A stretch of 64,000 bases of DNA from Capillidium heterosporum (taxonomy: Eukaryota > Entomophthoromycota > Entomophthoromycetes > Entomophthorales > Capillidiaceae), in assembly GCA_016630905.1 (NCBI GenBank), contig WBMQ01000001.1, positions 124,001 through 188,000 on the forward strand, given 5' to 3'. The notes beneath the pieces are model-generated. The model was not told the DNA's origin. It made no database searches and worked only from the letters and a program-made list of their open reading frames with translations. Positions 1-11,240 of this stretch are shown one piece after another (position 1 is the first letter of the stretch; each line of letters starts with the position of its first letter). The position numbers and the translations under genes are program-made.

Positions 1-1487
1 TCGCCGATCTTTTGGTTCTGGAAAGACAGTCTCACTAAAGTAAGCTTTTTAGAATGTAACCATTTTATAGGACCTTGAAGTACATCTCCAGCTTTTACTA
101 TATCAAGTAGGTGGCTGTTACTAAGAGCCTACTTAGTAACGATGGTTGCTACAATCAGGTATCTTTTAATAAATAGGTAAAAAATAAATATATGGTGATG
201 TATAGCGATGTTCCTTGGACTTTATCTTTTGTAATATAACACTTTATTGGAAATATATTTTCAAATTGATACTTGGATTTTCATCTTTAACATATCATCA
301 GATGTTACTGTAGTTATACCCAAGGGCTATAAGTCCTAACAAGTATGTCATCTAAATTTTCATCACAGGTATATGAATGTGTACAATGGAGAATCAGGAA
401 TGCACGAGCCAACATAAAAGAGAGTATACGATAGCATCAGCTAGCATAGAGGGTGTAAATCTATTGGACACCCCTGACTATCGAACTTTTGAACCAAGTA
501 TATTAGTTAGCCAAAAGCTATTTAATTAGATTGGTGTTTATGGTTTTGAATCCTTAGTTACAAAGCTGCCAGATAAATATAAATATAAAAGAAGGTTGCT
601 TGGCTTTCAGGTTGCCATCACTTATCAATGCTTTGGTATTTAGATTCATTAGTTTGTAAAATTAGATATATCATCAGTCAACCTGAGCAATTAAAGGGCT
701 TGATCTAGCTAGCCTGTTTAGTTAACATATTTGATTCGATTTCTGTAGCCGTATATGCATCAATTATAAACTCAAATGTTTTCAACAGGTCCATCTTGTC
801 CATATTCAGCTGATGGACTTGATAGACAGTAACTAAATAAAGAGCAGTACTCAATTCTTGCAAAATATTTAATTTCCGGGCCGTATGTTACTCCTAAGTT
901 GAACCTAAGCCCAGAAACTAAGGTGAAGTTTTCAGTTTAGACAATATAAAGTTAAGCTGACAGTATTAAACTATAAGATATAGGTGGTATACTAAGTTCA
1001 GATAAAGTAACTTTCGCATTGTTGAAATTCGGAATTTTATTAATACCGCTGCAGTAACTATGTAGACCCTTAAAACACTTGATAAGATTGTCGTGACCTG
1101 GAAGCGGAAGCTGGTGGACAAAGTTTTCAACCTCAACAGGAAAAATTAGCTCGAAACGCAGTCTCAGTTGAAATTTTTACTGGAGCTGGTGAAAAGGAAT
1201 CCTACCCTGTTCAGCAAAAATGGATGATTTTAGGCACTTTAATTTGTAAAGTAGTATATATATTCCTGAACAGGATCGTAAGGTTCTTCAAAAATGGCTA
1301 ACCTTTCAATTCTACCGCTCAATTTATTTGATGACAAGGCGGATTAGGGTTATAGTTTCTCCAAGAGTCGCAGTTTTCGGTTCTTAGAACAGTTTCCCCC
1401 AAATACAAAGTGGTTTTACACTCTTGGAGTGAAAGTATATAAGCTTCGACAAAGATTCATTCCCATTTTTTAAGAAAATACGCAACT
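1..1487. other. 5' flank, no recognisable gene
   Basis: About 1.5 kb of AT-rich sequence with stops in all frames. The first 40 bases can be read as an open + strand stretch containing GSGKT, possibly the tail of a truncated P-loop gene, but it is too short to call. I see no other coding signal. Confidence 0.5.
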
Positions 1488-4400
1488 ATGTTAGGAGATA
1501 AGAATTTGAATGGAGGACTCAAGCCCAACCGAGACAGCTCACCAATCAGCACCAGAAGCAACGCCTTCGATTCCTGGGAAGATGCTACTGAACACGCTGG
1601 TAAAGCAGTAGTTTCAATCGTGTACTCCAAACCCCTATACTTCGACACTGATGGTAAGTCTACTTTTAATAAATCTCTATACTCAAATTTGTTTATAGCA
1701 ACTGGGTGCTTCAACGGTACTGGGTTCATAGTCGATATTGAGAATGGAATTATCATTACCAACCGGCATATCATTGGGCCTGGACCTTTTGTTGGTACAG
1801 CTACACTGTCCAATCGTGAAGAGTTCGATGTATATCCTATCTACAGAGATCCTATCCATGACTTTGGGTAACTAAATGCATAGCTACAACTAACTTTAAA
1901 GATTCCTCAAATTCAACCCGGATGATATTAAACATCAGACTTTAACCGAGATTCCACTGCGTCCCGATTTAGTAAAGGTTGGTAGAGAAATTCGAGTAGT
2001 CGGGAACGACGAGGGGGAAAAATTCTCCATCATGTCGGGCATCCTATCACGTATCGACCGTAACTCTCCTTTCTATGGTGACGGTTGCTACAGCGACTTC
2101 AACACCTTCTATCTGTAATACTAAGCCTAATATAGTTTCTAACTAAAAATTTCTAGCCAAGCTTCTTCAAACAATAGCGGAGGTACTTGATCTTTTAATA
2201 GCACCACTAAGCTTTGTAGGCAGTTCTGGTAGTCCAGTTATCGATATCAGTGGAAATGCTCTTGGAATCCAAGCAGGTAATATACACACTATATTTTTAG
2301 TTAATAAAGGTGTAGGTGGTTCGGATGGTGGCGCCACCAACTACTACCTCCCCCTGGATCGGGTGGTTAAAGCTCTAGAATATATAAAGCAGGGCTTACA
2401 TTTCCCTCGTGGGACAATTCAAACTAGATTTTGGTAAGTATACAGCTAGAATTTCTGCTAACCAAAATATTAGGCATACTGAGTTTGACGAAGCTCGTCG
2501 TCTAGGATTGGATAACACAACGGAGACTATGTTCAGAGAGCTGTTTCCAAATGAAACTGGTATGCTGAAGGTAGCAAATGTATTGCCAAAAGGACCGGCT
2601 GACGAAGTGCTCATTACTGGAGATTTGCTCGTTTCTGTCAACGGCAAAAACCTCACCGGCTTCCCTGAACTTGATGAGATACTAGATTCCAATATCGATA
2701 ACGAGTTGGAGTTTGAAGTTCTAAGAGAATGTAAAGTGGTGCTCCTCAAGATAAAGGTTATGGACTTACATTCTATGTAAATGCTTATGATGTAACTGGG
2801 ACTAACCCTTTGATATAGTACTCCGGATCGATTCGTGACATTTAGTGGAGCTACGTTCCATACCCTTTCCTACCACATGGCAACCTACTACAATATCCCC
2901 TGTGAGGGTGTATACATGGGAGAAAGCTCTGGTGCCTTTTCGAGTGATGCAGGCTGTAACTTCATAGTTACAAAGGTGGACTTCAAACCGACTCCCGACC
3001 TCGATTCGTTCATAAAAGTGGTCAGTCAAATCCCAGATAGGAAGAGGGTTAGTTTAGCTCTCTTCTACCTTGGAGAGAAAAACGATATGAGGAGCATCAG
3101 TGTCGACATTGACCTTCATTGGAATGAGTTTAAGCTGTACACTCGGAACGGTAAATATTTAGCTTTTCCCCTCTAACTTAAATTTAGATAAAACCGGACT
3201 GTGGGATATACGTCAACTTCAGAGTTCTTCAAAAGTTTTTTACCCATCTCCAAAAACTGTGAACCTACCAACCTTCAACTATAAAAGTGATGCAGTAAAG
3301 GCAGTTAGCAACTCGATGGTAATGGTTAACTATAAAGTGTTCACTGGTATCGAAGGAAACTACTCTACACAGGTATTGGTCAATTTAAATTACAACTAAA
3401 AGTTTAGTATGAGCTAGGAGGATTCATCGTTGACGCAGATGCCGGTCTAGTAGTAGTTAGTAGAAGTGATGTTGCTTACGATATGGGAGATATATTTTTG
3501 ACCTTTGCCGAGGCTATCAAGATCCCAGCCAAGGTAGCTTACCTCCACCCTACCCATTCCTTTGCATTCCTGAAGTACAACACTAAGCTCCTAGGGAAAA
3601 CTAAAGTTCGAGCGATCTCTTTCAGTACTATCCCTTTGAATGAAGGTATTCTTTTGTTACAGCTCGTAATGTAACCTATTTCTAGGTGATGAAACGGTCT
3701 TCGTTGGGTTTGGCTCTAACCTTCGTCTGGTTATGAGCAAAACACATGTGAAATCTGTAGACTACGCCTGGGTTCCAACTAGCGACCACCTTCGCTACCG
3801 AACTATCAACGTAAGTAAGATAACAGTCGAATCGTCCCTTGCCAAAGATTCTAACAGCGGAGTTTTGACGGATGATGCTGGTAACGTACAGGCACTATGG
3901 CTTACTTTTTACGGTGAAGACACCGACGATGGACGTAGCGAGTACTACTTTGGGGTCGACGTCTCTGTGATTTTGCCAATACTGAACCTACTTAAAGAGG
4001 GGATAAAACCCAAGTTGAGAACTTTAGGCATAGAGTTAGGTTTCATCTCCTTACTTGAGGCTGCCGATATGGGCTTGAGCGAATCTTGGTCTAAAGAGTT
4101 TGAACAGGATGTAGCAACCGAACGTAGCCTCTTCAAGGTCAATCGGATTGAGTATGGAACTCACAGCTCCGAGCAACTGCAGACTTTGGATATAATTTTA
4201 GCTATCGACGGCAAGCCGATGACCAACATCAAGAACCTCGATCTCCAGCTTACAAGTGAAGAGTTAGATTTGGTACTTTTATTTGAAAATTTGTTCTAAC
4301 CTCTATCTTTAGACGATTTTAAGAGATGGTGAGGTTCAAAACGTAGTCGTTAAAACTACTTTGCATGAAAGCAGTTGTACCGAGCGACTAATTATGTGGG

Positions 4401-4861
4401 CTGGTGCTAATATCCACGGTACTTTTGCCCTTTAAATTAATGTTAATCTTCTTAGAACCTCAGTGTGAAGTACTTCTCCGTACAAAACTCTGTCCTTCCA
4501 AAGTGTATGTTAGTAACTTTATGAACGGCTCCCCAGCCCACCGATACTTCCTAGTAACTTTTGTAGTATATGACATTGCCTAATCCAATAGAATAATATT
4601 TCCTGGATTACTGCTGTTAATGATAGTCCTACCCCGGACCTCGACACCTTCTTGAAGGTGGTCAAGGATTTGGAGAACAACACATACTGCCGGGTTTATA
4701 CTACCAACTTTTGGGAGAAGTCCGATGTCATCACTCTGAAGACTGACTATCACTACTGGTGGGTATTTCTAATTACATCTATTAATTCTATTTTTAGGCC
4801 TACCGTCGAGTACGTCAAGGATGAAAGTAGCTCTACTGGTTGGAAGAGAAATGTTATTTGA
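1488..4861 (+). CDS. NMA111: NMA111-type HtrA serine protease, 15 exons
   Basis: Nuclear HtrA-family serine protease; the yeast homologue degrades the anti-apoptotic protein Bir1. Fourteen GT-AG introns can be placed: 1654-1698, 1868-1901, 2115-2156, 2183-2219, 2277-2309, 2434-2473, 2777-2818, 3151-3187, 3373-3407, 3646-3685, 4273-4312, 4419-4455, 4554-4591 and 4759-4797. Removing them leaves an open frame of 944 residues, close to the roughly 1,000 of the yeast protein. The first trypsin-like domain has the triad His79 (TNRHIIG), Asp110 (DPIHDFG) and Ser194 (GSSGSP). PDZ modules follow (one reads [12 protein letters not shown]), then the second, non-catalytic protease-like half and a final PDZ containing [12 protein letters not shown], all in the order known for NMA111. 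The fifth intron could also end at 2300 (24 nt). It lies upstream of the ALKBH8-like gene on the same strand. Confidence is high. Confidence 0.93.
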
Positions 4862-5215
4862 TTTTAAGTGGAAATTTTAATAAATAATGTACTTTTAATA
4901 TCCCTATCCTATTCTATTTTACAACATATTACTTAAATGCCAGCTTTATTAAAACAAGTTGGTTATATCTTATATACTGGAAGCGTATTTAGAATCAGCA
5001 CATCAATATTTTGTCTTATGAGCTAAAAGGCTTTATTCATACAAGTACTGTACAATTGCTTTACTCCCAAGCCTATCTAGGAGCATAAGTATTTTATCAT
5101 GTATTTTACCAAGCTCAAGTTCATTTGTAGTATATATTAAGGAGAATGAAAAACAGATGGCCTAAAGTTATATAAAATGGATGCTAGTTAGGCTAACTAT
5201 TTATTTTCAGTCTCC
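4862..5215. other. intergenic
   Basis: Sequence between NMA111 and a decayed leucine-rich gene. No gene, RNA or repeat recognised. Confidence 0.4.
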
Positions 5216-6260
5216 AGTTTTCTAATCTTTCCAACGAACTCCTGGTAGAGCCCATCTCAAAGTCCAACAGAGGTTCATAGTACAAGCTAGCAAGACAATG
5301 TTACCTTTTAAACAAAAATGCAACCTCTACTTCAAGCAATACAATTTAGAGCTGGAAAAGGTGTATAGCTGATAAGTTTATCAGGAAGTCTAGGAGGATA
5401 TTTTATAAGTCCGGCACTATTGAGTTCACATTACATTCCAATTTTATAGATTATTACAAGACGATCATCAGTCAAGAGTATTTCGACCTACTGTGAGAGC
5501 AGGGCTGAACACCTTTAAGCTGGAATCCTATGCAATGGATATGCGCGATGCTGATATTAGCAGCATTTCTGGTTTAGGGAACTCGCTTGTTCATCTGAAT
5601 AAGTTCAAATTATATTGTTTTGCCATCAGTATATATTAGGATTGGCTGGAGAGCATCTTTATACCCATTTATATACCTTAGAGACTAACTTTAAAAGCAT
5701 TAGTAACGGTAAGGTTCAAGCTCTCCAACGAACTACAATGCATTACCTAAAGATTTTGTCTATCGATGCAATTAAAACACTAATATTTGTTGGTATCCAT
5801 TAGTGACAAATATCCAAACATCAAATATCTGGTCTTCCAAATCTATTCGCTACTTTATCATGCTTTAGAAATCTAACTCAGCTGATATTTGTGATCTATG
5901 GATTTGGAATATATTCGGTAGAGTATATATGTAAGCTTCTAACTAAATAGTGCTTCCCTAAGGTTAAGCATTTCAAACTGGAATACAATAGAGCAGACCA
6001 ATACCTTTCTAGTGAGCAAGGTTTTGCTCACCTTGAGAATCTAGTTTTACAAAAACCTCACCAGTTTTTGCAAGCTCAAGTTACTATTTTATAACTATGC
6101 TGTTGAGTCAGTGGATTTTTAATTACCCAATGCCCAATTCTCTAAGCTGTTGACCTTAAGCCTGTCGTATATATTTGGTGAATCTATAGAGTGATTTATA
6201 AGGAGCGCAATATCGCTCTACAAACTAGAAGATCAGTTTAACGATCATGAAACTAAACCT
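5216..6260 (+). pseudogene. decayed leucine-rich (F-box/LRR-like) gene
   Basis: Short blocks of plausible protein appear in shifting + strand frames and are broken by stops. Examples are NLSNELLVEPIS near the start, a block with SISGLGNSLVHLNKFKLYCF around 5510-5620, and FPKVKHFKLEYN then HLENLVLQKPHQFLQAQ around 5950-6085. The spacing of Leu and Phe in phrases such as HLNKFKLY resembles irregular fungal leucine-rich repeats that usually follow an F-box. No intact frame longer than about 60 residues remains and simple splicing does not join the pieces, so I call it a pseudogene. A second relic of similar style lies at 32401-33620. The family assignment is tentative. Confidence 0.4.
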
Positions 6261-6899
6261 GCTTTTAATAGATCGCATTTCATTTGAACATAGTATGCAG
6301 TACATAGATTAGTTTTCCTTAAGCTTAATATAGTTTCAATCTTTAATTTTATTATACAGTCTTTTAAATCAAATATGTTTATATTATAAGTAGTTAGTCT
6401 ATTATTTGATATACCATTACTTTAGTATATAGCATGAGTTTATCATACTATTATAGATGATGTATCAACGTATATTATTACAGTTAATGTTGAATAAGAA
6501 AACGCTGTAAAACTATATTTCAAGGAGATTATACAGATGAAAGAAAAGATACTAAGTTTTCTTACAAGGTAAAGTATCTACTAACATAAAAAGTTATTCC
6601 TGTTCAATATCGCTTTGTATTTTATAAAGATAACATCGCTTTATTGTAAAGATTACATCCTAGCATATAAATTCGATTTATAACTATTTAAAAGCTTCAA
6701 AGTTACGTAAAATAAAAATCCATGTATAGAAAGGCATTTAATCTTACTGATATATTATTTGTATCTTTGCTTTACCTATATACGCAGCTTTCTCAAATTT
6801 CTCCGTAATAAATTCACCAATGAAAGTTCCCACTAAATGAACTTTTCAAAATTTTCGAAATCTTGGTGTTCATCTTTTTAGCTCAAATTGGGTGTCTCT
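6261..6899. other. intergenic
   Basis: AT-rich spacer before the ALKBH8-like gene. No features recognised. Confidence 0.4.
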
Positions 6900-8065
6900 A
6901 TGGAAAGCTTAACAAAACGGGAACAAAAGTACCATCAGAAACGACTTATCAAGAAGTTAAACAACTACAGAACTCTACTAAAGTGCTACAACTTAACCGA
7001 CCCCAAACAATTCTTCAGTGATGAAGCTACCGACACCGTATGTGTAGTTAATTTAGGATTTACCGGTTTCGGCTCCATCACCTACCCTCAACTGAAAGCT
7101 ATTGCTATGGAGTTTGATGGATTCGAAAATTTAGTAATGAATAACAGTAAGGTAACTAGTTTATTTCAAATTAGGCTTATGTATTTATTTTAATAGCCAT
7201 TTAGCTTCATAAAGTTCAGGGATAAGGCTTCAGCTACCAACTTTTTACTAGCCATCAATGATAAACCTCTAAAGAGCTTCAATGACAAGTACGTCTATGT
7301 AGAATTTATCAATGGTTGTAAGGTACCTGAATTTGCTTACGTACCCAAAAGCGTCCCAGGTTTAACTTATTTTAACAATTTTCTATCGGAAGAAGAGCAT
7401 GATGCTATTGTAAATGAAATTGAGACGTATGCTGATTGGAGCTGTGTCAACTCTAGGTTTGTTGTAAGTTCTTTTGTGATGGTAAATTTATCTAATTATT
7501 TTAGAGACACTTTGGGTTCGAATTCGATTACGAGCAGAACCATGCCGGTACTCAAGTCAACCATCCCATCCCCAGCTTCTGCCAAAAGTTCTTGGATAGA
7601 GTTTACAATCTACCCAGCTTCAAAGACGTACCCAGGTTCGATCAGCTAACTATAAGCAAATACCCACCGGGCACTGGGATTCCACCCCACTGTGATAGCC
7701 ATACCGCCTTTTTGGACACCATCTTAATAGTCTCGATGAAAAGCAAAATTTTAATGGAATTTCGAAAGTTTGATAAAGACGGTGAAGCTGAAACTAGTAA
7801 TGAGGTCAATGAAGATGATTTAGTGAAATTGGTTTTGGAACCTAGAAGTATAGCCGTCTTTCAAGGAGATGTACGATACGCTTGGCAGCATTCTATAAGA
7901 CTTAGAGCTGCCGACTTGCTGCCAACCGGTGAGTTAATCCAAAGGGAGCCCAGGATTTCATTGACCTTTCGTACCATACGTAGGGATTTGGGCTGTACTT
8001 GCACTTGCTACCAACTTTGCGATAGAGATAGGGTTAAGAATGGAAAGCTTATACCTAGAAGATAA
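6900..8065 (+). CDS. RRM-AlkB dioxygenase, ALKBH8-like, 3 exons
   Basis: Predicted Fe(II)/2-oxoglutarate dioxygenase of the ALKBH8 type, which hydroxylates wobble-uridine modifications in tRNA. Exons 6900-7151, 7197-7463 and 7505-8065 join in frame to 359 residues. ATG 6900 is chosen because the frame has no earlier ATG. An RRM-like segment (VCVVNLGFTGFGSITYPQL) comes first, followed by the AlkB core. Visible ligands are the HxD in GIPPHCDSH, the distal His in YAWQHSI, and an Arg in the RISLTFR strand for 2-oxoglutarate. A Cys-rich tail (LGCTCTCYQLC) fits the zinc-binding end seen in ALKBH8. The animal methyltransferase domain is absent: the frame stops soon after the AlkB domain, so methylation would need a separate Trm9-like enzyme. 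The biochemical role is inferred from the family. Confidence 0.85.
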
Positions 8066-9218
8066 ATAAATTTATCAGGTTTATTTTGTGTTTTAGTTTC
8101 GATTATTTAATAGACTAGTATAAGTTTATTGTATGGTCAACCTATGGTCTTTATAAATATTAGATACTGTTTGATAAGGTAGTTTAAATAGACGAGTTCA
8201 TTTTACCGTTGATGTATAAAATTCTTTTAGAACAAACACAATGGCTGATCAGAACTAAGGTTAAGGGTAATGGCTGTACAGGTATGCATCTTAGCTCAGA
8301 TTAGAGTTCTTGGATTTTAGTTTATTTTGAAAGCCAAGGAATGTAACATAAGAGCAGTAGCTATAGTATAAATAAATGGGAGATCTTCTAATAGTAGTTG
8401 TTAATATTTTTGAATTTATATCTAAATAAACTATCGATTATTTTAAAGCAAATGGAAGTTCTATACCATTGATGACCCTGTAAATTTTTGATAATAGTTA
8501 ATTGGAATATACAAAGATATCTAAAATGGGAATATGCTGGTATTTGATGATATAAATTTTGATTTTAGGAATATAGCATTAGCCTACAGTTAGAAATATA
8601 GACAGTCTTTTAAATATATAGCGGCTTATTTCTTACTTTTTTGATAGGTGTGCCTTTACTATATTTATAATTAACGAGCTCTTTATATTTAGTATAGTCT
8701 GAGATTTTCCAAGTATAGCCCTAATCCGATCTCAAATTGGACAAATTTTCTAAAGTATTTAATCATCCAATCGTGGACTAAATCTAAATGGAATATACCT
8801 ATTTAAAGCAAACACATAAACCTGATTAAGAAAGCAATTTCTTTCATCAAATTTAAAGGCACACGAGTTGGAGTTTTCTATAGCTAGCTACTGCTAACAC
8901 AAGATTTAACTGTTGTCGTGAAGCAAGTTTCCAAGCTCATTAATAAGATTTGCTGTTGTCTGGTGTATACTAAGAGGGCTAGCTAAACTAATCTGATGAA
9001 TCATCCGATCAGGAAAAATGTGACCTACATCATCAAACCATTTGACAAAGGAATCGGTTTAAGCGATCAAAAGTCAAAATCACTTCATGTCAAAGGTAAA
9101 CATGATACGAGCAATTGGACATTTATATCCATAACCCGATAACAAGGTTTAAATAATAGTTTCTGAAAAGGTTAGGGTCGGACTACTATCACTATCAGGC
9201 ATAGCCACCGTGCTTTCC
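8066..9218. other. intergenic
   Basis: 1.15 kb of non-coding sequence between the ALKBH8-like gene and the left arm of the subtilase inverted repeat. No gene seen on either strand. Confidence 0.4.
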
Positions 9219-9350
9219 AAACATAAACAAGTTGTATCACTAGCTTGAACCATGGTTTTATTTCATACCAATGATTACACAGCCTAGTTCAAATGAGTTT
9301 ATAAAGAGCTCATTAAGTTTTTATATGAAGGGGTAGAGCATTCAAATAAC

Positions 9351-9358
9351 TATATAAG
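9351..9358 (+). promoter_or_regulatory. TATA box of subtilase copy 1
   Basis: TATATAAG lies 49 bp before the ATG. It is inside the inverted repeat, so both copies carry the same proximal promoter. Confidence 0.55.
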
Positions 9359-9399
9359 TGGTTTGATTCAAGGCTGTAAAAACAAAGCAAAAAACTAAC

Positions 9400-10722
9400 A
9401 TGGCCCTCAAAGAACTTATCCTAACCATCACTTTGCTCCTCGCCGTCCAAGGTGTCAGCTCCAAAGTCAAGTACCAAGATAGGCCCAGCGCTATTAAAGG
9501 ACAGTACATCATCAGTTTAGACAAAGCTCACCGCACTACCCTGGATACCCACATCAACTTTGTCAATGAGCTAATCAGCAAGAACCGTGCCGCAGCCGAC
9601 AAGATTTACCACATCTACAACTCCACTTTGTATGGGTATGCAGCTAAACTCAGTGATGATGTGCTCAAGCAGCTGGTTGACCTGCCAGAGATCATCGATG
9701 TCGAGATGGACGGAATCGTCAAAGGTGATGCAAGTGTAGATGCCGTTGCTTTAGGTGGTAAGGATGGAACCGCCGGTGATGGTAAAGGTGGAAAGGATGG
9801 AACTGCTAGTGGCGGTAACGGTGGTAAAGGCAGCGTAAATGGAATCGTTAAAGGTAGCTCGAGCCAAAGCACCAAAGGTCTAGTGACCCAAACCGATGCA
9901 ACTTGGGGTCTCAACCGGATTTCACAACACCCCAAACTATCGGGAACCAACTACCGCTACACTCACGATCCCGAAGGTGGTAAGGATGTCACTGTCTACA
10001 TAATTGATACCGGTGTCAACATCAACCATAAGGACATCAAGGGACGTGCTGTGTGGGGTAAAACTATCAACCCTAGCTTCCCCAGCTACGACGACCATGG
10101 CCACGGCTCTCATCTAGCTGGCACCATTGCTGGCAAGAAGTATGGGGTAGCCAAGTCAGCCAATATTGTCGCCGTCAAAGCTTTAAACAGCCAGAGCCAG
10201 GGGTCTTGGTCCGACATTATTGCTGGAATTGAATGGGCTGTCAATGACAAGCGCGGTCGCAAAGGGAACGTGATCAACATGTCACTCGGTGGCTCCAAGA
10301 CGACCTCCGTTGACAATGCAGCCACCGCTGCTTACAATGCCGGGTTTGTGGTTGCCGTCGCTGCCATGAACGACAACAAGGATGCTTGCCAAGTCTCCCC
10401 CGCCTCGGCTAGTAACATCCTAGCTGTTGGGGCTGCCGACGTCAACGACAACCGAGCCAGCTTCAGTAATTTTGGTGATTGTGTCAGCATATTTGGCCCT
10501 GGTGTCAATGTCATCTCAATTAGCAATAGCGACAACACTTCGACTCGAACCATGTCCGGTACTTCGATGGCTACCCCACACGTCGCTGGCCTTGCCGCCT
10601 ACTTTATGAGCTTTGAAGCCTTGACTACCAAGCAGGTTACTGATAAGTTGCTCAACTTAGCTACCAAGAACGCCATCAGCGATGCCAAGAGTGCCAACCT
10701 GTTGGCTTACACTGGTTTGTAA
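9400..10722 (+). CDS. secreted proteinase K-like subtilase, copy 1
   Basis: Extracellular serine endopeptidase of family S8 (proteinase K group), 440 residues, no intron. A signal peptide (MALKELILTITLLLAVQGVS) is followed by an inhibitor I9 propeptide from about residue 33 (GQYIISLDKAHRTTLDTHI), a Gly/Lys/Ser-rich linker of roughly 50 residues with GGKDGT repeats, and the catalytic domain. The triad is Asp203 (YIIDTGVNI), His235 (DHGHGSHLAG) and Ser389 (SGTSMATPHVAG). The oxyanion Asn324 is present but is preceded by Met323 where subtilases normally have Gly (AAMND instead of AAGN). The linker is absent from the related gene at 24511-25728. It is identical in protein to the copy at 26221-27543. 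It likely acts in extracellular protein degradation. Confidence 0.95.
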   Translation: MALKELILTITLLLAVQGVSSKVKYQDRPSAIKGQYIISLDKAHRTTLDTHINFVNELISKNRAAADKIYHIYNSTLYGYAAKLSDDVLKQLVDLPEIIDVEMDGIVKGDASVDAVALGGKDGTAGDGKGGKDGTASGGNGGKGSVNGIVKGSSSQSTKGLVTQTDATWGLNRISQHPKLSGTNYRYTHDPEGGKDVTVYIIDTGVNINHKDIKGRAVWGKTINPSFPSYDDHGHGSHLAGTIAGKKYGVAKSANIVAVKALNSQSQGSWSDIIAGIEWAVNDKRGRKGNVINMSLGGSKTTSVDNAATAAYNAGFVVAVAAMNDNKDACQVSPASASNILAVGAADVNDNRASFSNFGDCVSIFGPGVNVISISNSDNTSTRTMSGTSMATPHVAGLAAYFMSFEALTTKQVTDKLLNLATKNAISDAKSANLLAYTGL

Positions 10723-11240
10723 TTGTTGGATTAAAGCTTATTTACGGTGTAGTTGGTTTGTTTAAACACATGCAGCTTTACTATAGTAGTTAGAAAGCTG
10801 CCGTTTAGTAATAAAGTGTTTCACTTGGTTGTCTTTGTAACGATTATCAAGCAGTGGAAGTTCTGATCAACCTCCCTAAAGCATCAGGCTACACTGATTG
10901 CCTATGCAATTATAGGAATTAAAAGTGCTCCATGTCAAAGCTAGGCATGATAAAAGCACTTTAATAAAGCTATAAACAGATCTTAATCTCAAGACCTGAG
11001 AATAGCTTTAGAAGAATATAAGATAAGATTCACAATATCAAATATAGTAGTATGGCTTTTTAAGCATTAGTAGACTGTATCGATAACTTGAGCCATTTTT
11101 TATCGCTCATCATAGAAGGAAGGCATAGTCTAGGTAGGCTTGTAAAAAGACCTTTGGGCTGGTATACAAAATTTTGAATTCGAATTAAAAAACAAAATAA
11201 TAAAAAGCAGCGATATTGCTCTCAAATAAACTATCATAAT
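10723..11240. other. intergenic, partly repeat arm
   Basis: The first 260 bp belong to the inverted repeat. The remainder is AT-rich spacer before a subtilase pseudogene. Confidence 0.4.

Larger units (their letters stand above)
9219..10982. repeat. left arm of 1,764-bp inverted repeat
   Basis: This segment is repeated in reverse complement at 25961-27724, with exactly equal length. It covers a complete subtilase gene, about 180 bp upstream and 260 bp downstream. The one difference I found is at 10775 (g here, the equivalent of a in the other arm at 26168). Identity stops abruptly at AAACATAAAC on the outer side and at CAGATC on the inner side. I see no terminal repeats or transposase in it, so it looks like a segmental duplication rather than a mobile element. 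Confidence 0.93.

Noticed and set aside
1-110. Possible truncated P-loop gene (GSGKT) at the left edge
   Set aside because: Only about 13 codons before a stop or a doubtful 31-nt intron; cannot be supported.
9615-9950. Minus-strand open frame rich in Pro and Leu opposite subtilase copy 1, mirrored at 26993-27328
   Set aside because: Shadow of the Gly-rich linker in the sense strand; duplicated only because the gene is.
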